Shown: positions 1 to 7,032 of the stretch, piece after piece
Numbering within the stretch: the first letter of the stretch is position 1
Layout: each line of letters begins with the position of its first letter
NCBI GenBank assembly: GCA_023259235.1
Contig: JAHFQQ010000111.1
Location: 1 to 10,438 of the forward strand
DNA length: 10,438 nt
DNA from: Polaromonas sp.
GTDB lineage: Bacteria; Pseudomonadota; Gammaproteobacteria; Burkholderiales; Burkholderiaceae_C
Direction: 5' to 3'
Notes under the pieces: generated by a model
The model's database searches: none
What the model saw: only the letters and a program-made list of their open reading frames with translations
Told to the model about the DNA's origin: nothing
Program-made: the position numbers and the translations under genes

Positions 1-1
1 G

Positions 2-862
2 AATCCGAACGACAACGATCAGCTTCCAACCGAAATTGAGCCCTTCTTCACTGATCTCTGCGATATGCGGGTGGACCGATTTCGCCACGGTCGGGTACTG
101 CTGGGTTCGCGATTGATCACGTTTTTCCGTGTGGATCGAACTTGGACCGAGCAATACCTGTTGCCGTTATTCAGTTGGAACAATCCAGCAGAAGCGAAAG
201 CCGTTTGGGAGGGCTTCCTCTGGTCGCCGCGAATCTACCAACCACTGTTGGCTGCTTTGAAATCTCATTTCCTTGAAAGCGCAAATCACTACGCCGACTT
301 AGGCGAACACCGCCAGCAGTTCGCAGCCTTCTTGACTTACGTTGCGCTGGGGCCGACCGAGGGCTACACGTTGGAGGAGTTCCGATCCGCGATCGGCGCT
401 CTGCCTCAAGAGGGACTGGAGGAATCTGCGGTGGCGCTCTCACAAGCCCTCGAAGGAGCCGCCGATCAGCGTGAGGACTATTGGAAGAACCGTATCCAAC
501 CGTTCTGGCAATACGTCTGGCCCAAGTCACGCGATCTTGCCACCCCGCGAATCGCCGAATCATTGACCCGGCTGATCATTGCTGCCCGATCTGAATTCCC
601 GGCTGCTTTGACTGCGATGCAAGACTGGCTGCAACCAATTGAACATCCGCACTACGTCGTGCATCTTCTGCACGAATCGGGTTTGTGCACCCAATTCCCG
701 GCGGATGCTCTGCATCTTCTAGATACCGTGATCGCCGACCAACAATGGGTCCCTCAGGAATTGGGGCAATGTTTGAATGGGATGGTGGAAGCTGCACCAC
801 AGCTTGCACATGATTCCCGGTGCCAGCGTTTACGCGAGTATTCGAGGAGACGAGGGATGTAA
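2..862 (+). CDS. C-terminal part of a large protein, DUF4020-like (possible SIR2-type defence protein), 5' end outside window
   Basis: The frame is open from the left edge without a stop, so the ATG at 65 is probably internal and only the last 286 codons are visible. The protein is soluble, helical and rich in Trp, Leu and aromatic residues. Recognisable stretches are WEGFLWSPRIY, the LGEHRQQFAAFLTY segment, YWKNRIQPFWQYVWPKSR and IEHPHYVVHLLHESGLC. From memory this pattern matches the C-terminal DUF4020 region found in large SIR2-like (NAD-hydrolysing) antiphage proteins. No SIR2 catalytic motif can be seen, because the N-terminal part lies outside the window. Codons end in A or T far more often than in the genes to the right, which suggests horizontal acquisition. 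It converges on the tapT-type gene. The coding call is strong; the family call is moderate to weak. Confidence 0.7.
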   Translation, partial: NPNDNDQLPTEIEPFFTDLCDMRVDRFRHGRVLLGSRLITFFRVDRTWTEQYLLPLFSWNNPAEAKAVWEGFLWSPRIYQPLLAALKSHFLESANHYADLGEHRQQFAAFLTYVALGPTEGYTLEEFRSAIGALPQEGLEESAVALSQALEGAADQREDYWKNRIQPFWQYVWPKSRDLATPRIAESLTRLIIAARSEFPAALTAMQDWLQPIEHPHYVVHLLHESGLCTQFPADALHLLDTVIADQQWVPQELGQCLNGMVEAAPQLAHDSRCQRLREYSRRRGM

Positions 863-1215
863 TATGGAAGTGATTTGCACTCCGCGACTTAGCGCCGCCC
901 TGGATGTTCGCGTCTGGCCCAACCCAGCGCTACATTGGTCACACCGAGACGACCCCTTTGGGCACTAAGCTGGCAGCAATGAATGACTGCTGATGGGTCG
1001 GAAAGACTTTGAAATTGAACTTCCACAAAAGCTGCCGGCGGTGACCGACTGGATACGCTGCCTTGCAGACGTCGAACCAGGAAGCACAAAACTCTGCGTG
1101 GTACAGGACTGCCTGAAACTGAATGCGGATGTGCCCGGCCGCGCGTCGTGAAGCATTCGGTGCCAGAGCACCAAAGCAGCGATGTCTGTGGCGCGGCTCT
1201 GGCATCAGAGACCGG
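863..1215. other. 353-bp gap between convergent genes, no convincing gene
   Basis: This gap separates the stop of the plus-strand partial gene from the stop of the minus-strand tapT-type gene. It holds two short plus-strand ORFs: 864-968 (34 codons, one base after the upstream stop) and 993-1151 (52 codons, starting MGRKDFEIELP). Neither has a recognisable domain. The second has no clear ribosome binding site; the first has purine-rich GAGGAGA sequence upstream but it lies within the preceding gene. The stretch could be degraded coding sequence at the edge of an acquired segment. I see no tRNA, transposase or attachment site in it. Confidence 0.4.
1159..1204. terminator. Inverted repeats between convergent genes, possible bidirectional transcription end
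   Basis: TGCCAGAGC at 1161-1169 is perfectly complementary to GCTCTGGCA at 1196-1204 (9 bp, 26-nt loop). A tighter alternative hairpin, GGTGC-CAGA-GCACC, lies at 1159-1172. The position just beyond the tapT-type stop, between two converging genes, fits a transcription end. There is no T-run on either side, so this is not a canonical intrinsic terminator. Confidence 0.25.
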
Positions 1216-1866
1216 CTACTTGGTCCGATACCGCAACTGCTGCGCCACAAAACCGTCAAACGCCCTCAGCAAGGGCGCAAACTGCCCGACGCTGCCTTCC
1301 AGTTGCATCAGCGCCGCGCAAGTCGCTTCCAGCGTGGAAAGCTGATCGGGCCGATGCGCTTTGCGGATCAGGTAGTTTGACGCCGGCATGCCTTGCAGCG
1401 ACAGGCGCGGCAGTTGTTGCAGCAGCGGGTTTTGGTACAGCATCTTGCGGCTCTTGCGCCAGGTGCCGTCCAGCACGATCAGGCGCAATTGCGAGGGATC
1501 GCGCAACAGGGCGCTCGCCAGAACAGGCGGCGCCGGCAGGCCCGGCGCCCTGTGTTGCGGCGTGTCTGGGTACAGCAGAATCGCGTGCTTCGGGCGGTGC
1601 GTGGCGGCCTGGGGCTGGAGTGGCGCAGTCAGCAAGGCCTGCAGCGCCGGCACGGCAAACACTTCGCCCGTCACCAGGCGGCTGTGCGCCAGACTCAGGC
1701 ACAACAGCCGCGCGCTGCCCTTGGCGTTGGCCACCTCCAGCGGATGCTGCAAAACCACCACCTCCACCCTGTGGGCCGTCGGCGTAATCCACTGGCAGAT
1801 GCAGGCGCTTTGCGCTCGCAGGCAGGTCGCGCAGCCTGGACGTCTGCTGGTGCATGCAGCTGTCAT
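1216..1866 (-). CDS. tapT: DTW-domain tRNA-uridine aminocarboxypropyltransferase
   Basis: Family role: transfers the 3-amino-3-carboxypropyl group of S-adenosylmethionine to a uridine in tRNA, giving acp3U (TapT/YfiP type in E. coli). The protein has 216 residues. The N-terminus carries a zinc-site-like Cys cluster (C12, C15, C22, C24). Next come LQHPLE (39-44) with the downstream K49 and R53, then the signature DGTW at 133-136 followed by RKSRKM, and finally SNYLIRKAHRPDQLSTLEA at 163-181. All are hallmarks of the DTW family. The ATG at 1866 is used because the Cys cluster begins right after it; no strong Shine-Dalgarno precedes it. It lies 178 bp downstream of the CDF stop. An AT-rich patch at 1968-1980 (TATAAA on the minus strand) could be a -10 element for its own promoter, but no good -35 fits. 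It is a housekeeping-type gene, perhaps marking the edge of conserved chromosome next to the acquired segment on the left. Confidence 0.88.
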   Translation of the reverse strand: MTAACTSRRPGCATCLRAQSACICQWITPTAHRVEVVVLQHPLEVANAKGSARLLCLSLAHSRLVTGEVFAVPALQALLTAPLQPQAATHRPKHAILLYPDTPQHRAPGLPAPPVLASALLRDPSQLRLIVLDGTWRKSRKMLYQNPLLQQLPRLSLQGMPASNYLIRKAHRPDQLSTLEATCAALMQLEGSVGQFAPLLRAFDGFVAQQLRYRTK

Positions 1867-2010
1867 GGGTGGATTTTATGGAAATGCCGGGCTTCGCGAT
1901 GGCGCGCAACATGGCCCGCGCGCGGCGGCGATACCGCGCTGCGCAATCGCCCGTGGAGTGGTCGTGATTTATAAAATCTTATGACAAGACCAGGGCGCAG
2001 CCCCCGAATA

Positions 2011-2041
2011 GATTGCGCAAGCAGCTATTAAAAAGAGAGCG
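2011..2041. repeat. Probable partial copy of a Comamonadaceae dispersed intergenic repeat
   Basis: The stretch contains GCGCAAGCAGCTATTAAAA followed by GAGAGCGCTT, directly after the CDF stop. From memory, Comamonadaceae genomes carry many intergenic copies of a motif of the form AAGCGCT...AGCGCAAGCAGCTATnAAA. This copy looks degenerate. On the minus strand it also places AGCGCT and CTCTTTTT just after the CDF stop, so it may act as a weak transcription end. The rest of 1867-2044 shows no gene. Confidence 0.35.
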
Positions 2042-2044
2042 CTT

Positions 2045-2965
2045 TCAGCAGCAGCCGCTGCCCGCCCGCAGTGCGCACAGCTCGGCGTAGGCGGGCGATT
2101 CCAGTTGCAGCGTGACGTGATGAATCTCGAAGTGCTCGTGCAATTCGTGCTCGGCCTCGTGCAATACGGCGCTGGCATCCGTGCCCTGATCGTTCAGCAC
2201 CACATGCGCCGTCAGTGCCGTCTCGGAGGTGCCCATGGCCCAGACGTGCAGGTCGTGCACCTCGCCGACTCCCGGCAGGCTCAGCAATAGCGTGCGCACG
2301 GCAGCAAGATCGACGTCCGCGGGAACGCCGTCAAACATCAGGTGCAGCGACTGTTTGAACAGGCCCCATGTGCCCAGCACGATTACCACCGCGATCGCCA
2401 GGCTCATCACCGGGTCAATCCAGGCCCAGCCCTGCCACAGGTACAGCGCGCCGCCAATCACCACGCCCAGCGACACCAGGGCGTCGGCTGCCATGTGCAG
2501 GAAAGCGCCACGAATGTTCAGGTCATTCTTGCGCCCGCGCATGAACAGCATTGCGGTAGCGGTGTTGACGACGATGCCGATTCCGGCCACGGTGATGATG
2601 GTCCAGCCTTTGGTAGCTTCGGGCGACCCCAGGCGGTTGATGGCTTCCCAGGCCAGCGAGCCCATCGCCACCAGCAGCAGCATGGCGTTAAAGAATGCGG
2701 CCAGGATGGACGCCCGCTTCCAGCCATAGGTGTGACGCGCATCGGGCCTGAGCTTGCCGGCCAGCGTGCCGCCCCAGGCCAGCACCAGGCCGGCAACGTC
2801 GCTCAGGTTGTGGCCGGCATCGGCCAGCAGCGCCAGTGAATTGGCCTGCCAGCCGTACCACGCCTCGATGGCGACAAACGCAATATTGAGCGCGATGCCA
2901 ATGGCAAAGGCGCGGTTGAAGGTTGCGGGGGCGTGGCCGTGCCCGTGGTCATGTCCGGCGCTCAT
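2045..2965 (-). CDS. CDF-family cation exporter (CzcD/ZitB-like, likely Zn2+)
   Basis: Inner-membrane cation diffusion facilitator that exports divalent metal in exchange for protons. The protein has 306 residues, a normal length. The His-rich N-terminus (GHDHGHGH, 4-11) is typical of Zn transporters. TM2 holds LADAGHNLSD, with H52 and D56. TM5 holds HMAAD, with H157 and D161. This paired HxxxD arrangement is the Zn-preferring tetrahedral site. WKRASILAAFFNA (82-94) is TM3. The C-terminal cytoplasmic ferredoxin-like domain starts near 210 and includes VHDLHVWAMG (236-245). The unusual tail ends SGCC, two adjacent Cys. Its ATG overlaps the stop of the P-type ATPase (ATGA, 2962-2965), so translation is probably coupled and both belong to one operon. 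The family is certain; metal choice is inferred. Confidence 0.93.
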   Translation of the reverse strand: MSAGHDHGHGHAPATFNRAFAIGIALNIAFVAIEAWYGWQANSLALLADAGHNLSDVAGLVLAWGGTLAGKLRPDARHTYGWKRASILAAFFNAMLLLVAMGSLAWEAINRLGSPEATKGWTIITVAGIGIVVNTATAMLFMRGRKNDLNIRGAFLHMAADALVSLGVVIGGALYLWQGWAWIDPVMSLAIAVVIVLGTWGLFKQSLHLMFDGVPADVDLAAVRTLLLSLPGVGEVHDLHVWAMGTSETALTAHVVLNDQGTDASAVLHEAEHELHEHFEIHHVTLQLESPAYAELCALRAGSGCC

Positions 2966-5643
2966 GGCCTTTCTCCTTGTTTATCGTCTGGATTGTGGCG
3001 CAGGCACGGGCCGAAGCGTCGCACCAGCTCCAGCCACAGGCCGCACAGCGCCAGCAGGCCGAGCCCCACGGCCAGCCCCGCAGTGCCGGGCAGTGTCAGC
3101 CCCATGACGTTTTGCAGCCAGGGAATGCCCAGCACCGCCGTGAGCAGCAGCCCCACTGCGGCGGCCATGCGCCATAGCCAGGGGTTGGGGGCGATGATGC
3201 CCATGAGCGCCGGCCGCGTCAGGTCGCGGTTGGCCAGGATCAGCAGCAGCACGCAGAGCACCAGCGCGCCAAATACCACGCTGCGGCCTTGCGTCACGCT
3301 CCAGCCCTGGCTGACGAGCCAGGCCTGCCCGAGCAAGAGCACCCCCGCAATGCCCAGGCCCTGCAGCACTGCATGGCCCACTGGCGCAGCGGCAAACGGC
3401 GAGCTTGATGCCGCGCGTGGCGGGCGATCCATCAGGCCACGGTCTTCGGGTTCGGCCTCAAAAATGATGGAGCAGGCCGGGTCGATCAGCAGTTCCAGCA
3501 ACACGATATGCACCGGCAGCAGCAGCACCGGCCATTGCAACAGCGCTGGCACCAGTGCCAGGGCGATGATGGGCATGTGCACGGCAAACACGAAGCGGGT
3601 GGCCTTGCCGATGTTGTCAAAGATGCGCCGGCCCTGGCGAATCGCGGCCACGATGCTGGAAAAGCTGTCATCCAGCAGCACCAGCGCAGCGGCTTCCCGC
3701 GCCACATCGGTGCCGCGCTCGCCCATCGCAATGCCGACATCGGCGGCCTTCAGCGCCGGGGCATCGTTGACGCCATCGCCGGTCATCGCCACCACCTCGC
3801 CGCCGGCGCGCAGCACCTGAACCAGACGCAGCTTGTGGGCGGGCTGCAGCCGTGCACACAGGTCCACCTGTTTGAGCCGGTCGCGCAATGCCTGGTCGTC
3901 CAGCCCGGCAATTTCGGCCCCGGTGATGACCTCGGGACGCCCGGACAGGCCGACCTGGCGCGCAATGGCCAGTGCGGTGGCGGGATGGTCGCCGGTCATC
4001 ATGATCACGCGCACGCCAGCGCGGCGGCATTCGGCCAGCGCGGCGGGCACCTCGGGACGCGGCGGATCGGCCAGCCCGACCAGGCCGAGAAATTCGAAAT
4101 CGAAATCATGCTGGCTTCGCGGCCACAAGGGATCAGAACCTGATGCAGCGGGCGCGCCTGCCCAGCGCCCGCGCGCCACGCCCAGAACGCGCAGCCCGCG
4201 CTCGGCCATGGCCTCGACCTGCGCACGGAGCGCCTTGCGCCGCTCGGCATTCAGGTGGCACAGGTCGGCCACGGCTTCGGGCGCGCCCTTGGTCGCCAGC
4301 AGGTGCTGCGCCGGTTCGCTGCTCGCAAAGACGCGCGTCATCGCCAGGATCTCGCCCGAGAGCGCGTACTCGAATTCCGGCTCGCGCCCGTCGTGTACAT
4401 GCTCGGTGCCGGCCAGCCACTGGTGGCCAAAGTGCTGGATGGCTTTTTCCATCGGGTCGAACGGGTCGCCCGGCGTGGCCAGCATGGCGAATTCGGCCAG
4501 CCGATGGAATTCCTCGGGCAGCTCGCTCGCGCCCTCGGGCGTGAAGTGCGCGTGGGCCGTGGCCAGCCCCGCCACGGCCATGCGGTTGACGGTGAGCGTG
4601 CCGGTCTTGTCCACCGCCAGCACGGTGATGGCGCCCAGCGCCTCGACCGCCGTGACGCGCCGCGTCAGCACCTGCTGCTTCGAGATGCGCCAGGCGCCCA
4701 GCGCCAGGAACACGGTCAGGATGACCGGGATCTCCTCGGGCAGGATGGCCATGGCCAGCGCAATGCCCGAGAGCAGACTGTCCAGCAGCGACCGGCCATC
4801 CCAGCGCCAGCCCAGCAGCACCAGGGCAACGGCCAGCACCAGCGCGCCGCCGCCAAGCCGGCGCACCAGCTTGCGCGACGCTTGTTGCAGCGCTGACGGC
4901 GGCTCGGTGGTGGCGGCCAGGTCGGCGCCGATGCGCCCCACTGCCGTGGCGCCGGCGGTGGCGCGCACTTCGGCCAGGCCAAGGCCTTTCGTGACCACGG
5001 TGCTGGCGTAGAGCATGGCCCCCACGCTTGTCGCTTCGCGTACTGCGCTGCCTCCCGAGGGGGTTGAACTTCGCCTGGGGCGGCCCGGCGCTTCGTTCGT
5101 TGCCCCCACGCGGTCAACTGCATCTGGCGTCTTGGCCACCGGCACCGACTCACCGGTGAGCAGTGATTCATCCACCTCCAGTTGTCCATCCAGCAGCAGT
5201 GCATCGGCGGCGATGCGGTCGCCTTCGCGCAGCACCAGCAGGTCGCCGCGCACCACGTCGCGCCCGGCGACGCGCAGCTCCCGGCCATCGCGGACGACCA
5301 GCGCGCGCGGCGCCGACAGGTCGCGCAGCGATTCGAGCGCGCGTTGCGTCTTGCGCTCCTGCGCCAGCGTGATGCCGATGACGACGAACACGAAGCCGAG
5401 CAGGAAGGTCGCCTCGGCCCGGTCGCCCAGCGCCAGGTAGATGCCGCCGGCGGCCAGCAGCATCAGGAACATCGGCTCGGTCAGCACCTCGCGCACGATC
5501 GCCAGGGTTGATTTCGGCGCGCTGCCGGGCAGCAGGTTCGGGCCTTCGGCGGCCAGCCGGCGCGCCGCCTCGGCTGTGCTCAGGCCGGCGCGCGCGGCCG
5601 GGTCGGGTTGCCCCGATTGGTTTTCAGGCGTTGTCGCTGTCAT
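2962..5643 (-). CDS. P-type cation-transporting ATPase, P2-like but with atypical M4/M6 motifs
   Basis: ATP-driven cation pump of 893 residues. An N-terminal cation-ATPase domain (about 18-75) leads into M1/M2. The actuator domain carries LTGES (162-166). M4 holds ILPEEIP (300-306). The phosphorylation motif DKTGTLT starts at D345. KGAPE (452-456) lies in the nucleotide-binding domain, MMTGDHPATA at 548-557, and the hinge motif GDGVNDAP at 622-629. M5-M10 follow. There is no N-terminal HMA domain and no CPC, so it is not a P1B heavy-metal pump. M4 reads PEEIP, not the PEGLP of Ca2+ pumps, and M6 reads ELLIDPACSIIFEAEP (717-732), so the ion is uncertain. Residues around 180-207 come from an in-frame repeat insertion (see the repeat entry). 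The start overlaps the stop of the ATP-grasp gene and its stop overlaps the CDF start, both as ATGA. Confidence 0.92.
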   Translation of the reverse strand: MTATTPENQSGQPDPAARAGLSTAEAARRLAAEGPNLLPGSAPKSTLAIVREVLTEPMFLMLLAAGGIYLALGDRAEATFLLGFVFVVIGITLAQERKTQRALESLRDLSAPRALVVRDGRELRVAGRDVVRGDLLVLREGDRIAADALLLDGQLEVDESLLTGESVPVAKTPDAVDRVGATNEAPGRPRRSSTPSGGSAVREATSVGAMLYASTVVTKGLGLAEVRATAGATAVGRIGADLAATTEPPSALQQASRKLVRRLGGGALVLAVALVLLGWRWDGRSLLDSLLSGIALAMAILPEEIPVILTVFLALGAWRISKQQVLTRRVTAVEALGAITVLAVDKTGTLTVNRMAVAGLATAHAHFTPEGASELPEEFHRLAEFAMLATPGDPFDPMEKAIQHFGHQWLAGTEHVHDGREPEFEYALSGEILAMTRVFASSEPAQHLLATKGAPEAVADLCHLNAERRKALRAQVEAMAERGLRVLGVARGRWAGAPAASGSDPLWPRSQHDFDFEFLGLVGLADPPRPEVPAALAECRRAGVRVIMMTGDHPATALAIARQVGLSGRPEVITGAEIAGLDDQALRDRLKQVDLCARLQPAHKLRLVQVLRAGGEVVAMTGDGVNDAPALKAADVGIAMGERGTDVAREAAALVLLDDSFSSIVAAIRQGRRIFDNIGKATRFVFAVHMPIIALALVPALLQWPVLLLPVHIVLLELLIDPACSIIFEAEPEDRGLMDRPPRAASSSPFAAAPVGHAVLQGLGIAGVLLLGQAWLVSQGWSVTQGRSVVFGALVLCVLLLILANRDLTRPALMGIIAPNPWLWRMAAAVGLLLTAVLGIPWLQNVMGLTLPGTAGLAVGLGLLALCGLWLELVRRFGPCLRHNPDDKQGERP
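5018..5111 (-). repeat. 84-bp in-frame insertion in the ATPase gene, bounded by 10-bp direct repeats
   Basis: GCCCCCACGC occurs at 5018-5027 and again at 5102-5111, exactly 84 bp apart (28 codons). On the coding strand both copies encode the VGA of RVGA and SVGA. Removing one unit gives ...TPDAVDRVGAMLYASTVV..., which restores the continuity expected of P-type ATPases between the TGES segment and the next strand. The inserted residues are low-complexity, rich in Arg, Pro, Ser and Gly. The DNA (GGGGCGGCCCGG, CCCGAGGGGG, and on the coding strand GCGAAGCG...GCGTGGGGGC) resembles an intergenic dispersed repeat I associate with Comamonadaceae. The direct repeats and unit length are seen directly; the repeat's identity is recall. 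Confidence 0.65.
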
Positions 5644-6962
5644 GCGGACGATTCATAGACCGGCGCAAAACCACCGCCAGGGGTGCGGAAGTTGGTCGTC
5701 TGGCCCTGGTACAGGCGTGCCGCCACCCATTGCACCCGGCCGTCGTAGGCGTAGTCGCGCAAGTCGAATTTCAGCACCTGCGCCGGCAGTTCATCCGAGA
5801 TGACCCGCTCGCCAGGGGTGACCAGCGCCTGCGCAACATAGTCGCCGGCAAGGATTTCCTGCCAGACCCGCTGCGTGAGTTTGTCGCCGCGGTAGGCGGC
5901 GCGGCTGCCAAAGCCGGCGAACGGCTTGAAGAACAGCCGCTTGCGATCGCGCCACAGGCGTTCGGCGTTGGCCAGGTCCACGATTTCCGTGTGCGGGATT
6001 CCCGACAGCAACACGTCTTGCGTGGCCTGCGGCACGCCCAGGGCCTGCAGCCACTTGGCATCACTGAGCAAGGCCAGATTGCGCTTGTCCGCGTACAAGG
6101 CATGCGCCTGTGGGTGCGGTGTAAGCACCGCCGCATTTTGCAGGTAGGCCTCGCGCAGCGTGGCGCTGGCGGGCGCCTCAAGCGAGAAGTCCGTCAGGCG
6201 GTTATAGACCAGGTCGATGGCCAGCTCGCCATGCCAGAGCACGCCGTCACGCAAGCTGAACCCGGAAGGGTCGGCAATCACCGCCTGCAACCCGTGGCGC
6301 TGGAACAATTGCTGGAACAGTAAAAACTCGGGGTACAAATACTGTTGCCCGGGGGCCTCGTCAACGATGGCAATGCTGCGCAGCGGCTGCGTATGGCCAG
6401 CCAGCCGCCACTCATGGCGGAACATCGCCACAATGCGCGCTTCCAGCGCATCGGCCGTGGCCTGCGGTGGCACGAGTGACTCCATGGCGGGGCAGCAGGC
6501 GCGCTGCGCCCGCGCCAGCACGGCGTTGAGCATGGCGCCACCCGCATTGGTATTGATCTCGATCAGACCGAAGCCGCCCTCGGTGACATGAAAGTCGTAG
6601 CCGAAGAAAACGCTCTTGGTACCGCCCGGATCATGGCGCGCGATGGCGGGCGAGCGCGCCAGCACCTCTTCACGGTAAGCCGGCAGCGCGACCACCGACT
6701 CGATGGCTTCGATCAGCCTGGCCATGCGCGCCATATGGGCCTGCGACACAAACACCGGGCGCGCCGCAAACAGGTAGGGGCAGCGCTGCTGCACCAGCTC
6801 AAACAGGCCCGGTTGGCCAATTTCCGATTCCAGCGCCACGCGCAGTGCAGCGGTGTCCAGGCTAATGCAGAAGCAGTCGCTGTTAAGCGTCTCGACCGAT
6901 AGCGCTTCGAGCGATGCGATGATGGCGGGAGACGTTGAAGGAGAGAGCACAGGAAGAGTCAT
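5640..6962 (-). CDS. ATP-grasp ligase with glutathionylspermidine-synthase-like motif order, substrate unknown
   Basis: Probable ATP-dependent carboxylate-amine ligase of 440 residues, cytoplasmic. GYDFHVTEGG (121-130) and EINTNAGG (135-142) supply the metal-binding E-x-N element early in the chain. ADKRNLALLSD (291-301) follows. The phosphate-gripping segment FFKPFAGFGSRAAYRG (344-359) comes late. The tail carries FDLRDYAYDGRV (399-410), R416, and YQGQTTNF followed by TPGGGFAPV (418-435). E-x-N before the KP-type glycine loop is the circularly permuted order of glutathionylspermidine synthases, not that of standard ATP-grasp enzymes. No N-terminal CHAP amidase is present. The start at 6962 has no clear Shine-Dalgarno, and no upstream in-frame start was found in the bases just before it. 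It lies 70 bp after the 37-residue ORF and overlaps the ATPase start by ATGA. The ligase fold is fairly sure; the substrate is not known. Confidence 0.75.
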   Translation of the reverse strand: MTLPVLSPSTSPAIIASLEALSVETLNSDCFCISLDTAALRVALESEIGQPGLFELVQQRCPYLFAARPVFVSQAHMARMARLIEAIESVVALPAYREEVLARSPAIARHDPGGTKSVFFGYDFHVTEGGFGLIEINTNAGGAMLNAVLARAQRACCPAMESLVPPQATADALEARIVAMFRHEWRLAGHTQPLRSIAIVDEAPGQQYLYPEFLLFQQLFQRHGLQAVIADPSGFSLRDGVLWHGELAIDLVYNRLTDFSLEAPASATLREAYLQNAAVLTPHPQAHALYADKRNLALLSDAKWLQALGVPQATQDVLLSGIPHTEIVDLANAERLWRDRKRLFFKPFAGFGSRAAYRGDKLTQRVWQEILAGDYVAQALVTPGERVISDELPAQVLKFDLRDYAYDGRVQWVAARLYQGQTTNFRTPGGGFAPVYESSA

Positions 6963-7032
6963 AAGGGGGATATCGTGAGTTACTTCGCAATTCGCACTGC
7001 GCGATGCCGTGATGGTACGGCTTGTAGATCGA

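Noticed and set aside
864..968. A 34-codon plus-strand ORF one base after the left gene's stop
   Set aside because: It could be coupled to the left gene, but the translation shows nothing recognisable and it ends in unremarkable sequence.
993..1151. A 52-codon plus-strand ORF (MGRKDFEIELP...) in the convergent gap
   Set aside because: No clear ribosome binding site or family. It overlaps nothing, so it cannot be excluded, but support is too thin to call a gene.
1256..1912. A 218-codon minus-strand frame overlapping tapT
   Set aside because: It is a shifted frame of the same region; only the 1216-1866 frame shows the Cys cluster and the DGTW motif.
2933..3820. A 295-codon plus-strand frame spanning the ATPase/CDF junction
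   Set aside because: Low-complexity Ser/Thr/Ala-rich translation that crosses two well-supported minus-strand genes.
3833..5011. A 392-codon plus-strand open frame opposite the P-type ATPase
   Set aside because: It is rich in Ser, Arg, Pro and Ala with no domain, and lies antisense to a gene with all P-type ATPase motifs. GC-rich codon bias opens such antisense frames.
5018..5111. The ATPase insertion as a frameshift or assembly error
   Set aside because: The inserted length is exactly 84 bp, the frame stays open with family motifs on both sides, and the ends are precise 10-bp direct repeats, so a real in-frame insertion is the better reading.
7008..7025. GCCGT/ACGGC hairpin after the 37-residue ORF as an intrinsic terminator
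   Set aside because: Only a 5-bp stem with no T-run on the coding strand; the following ligase gene is probably co-transcribed.
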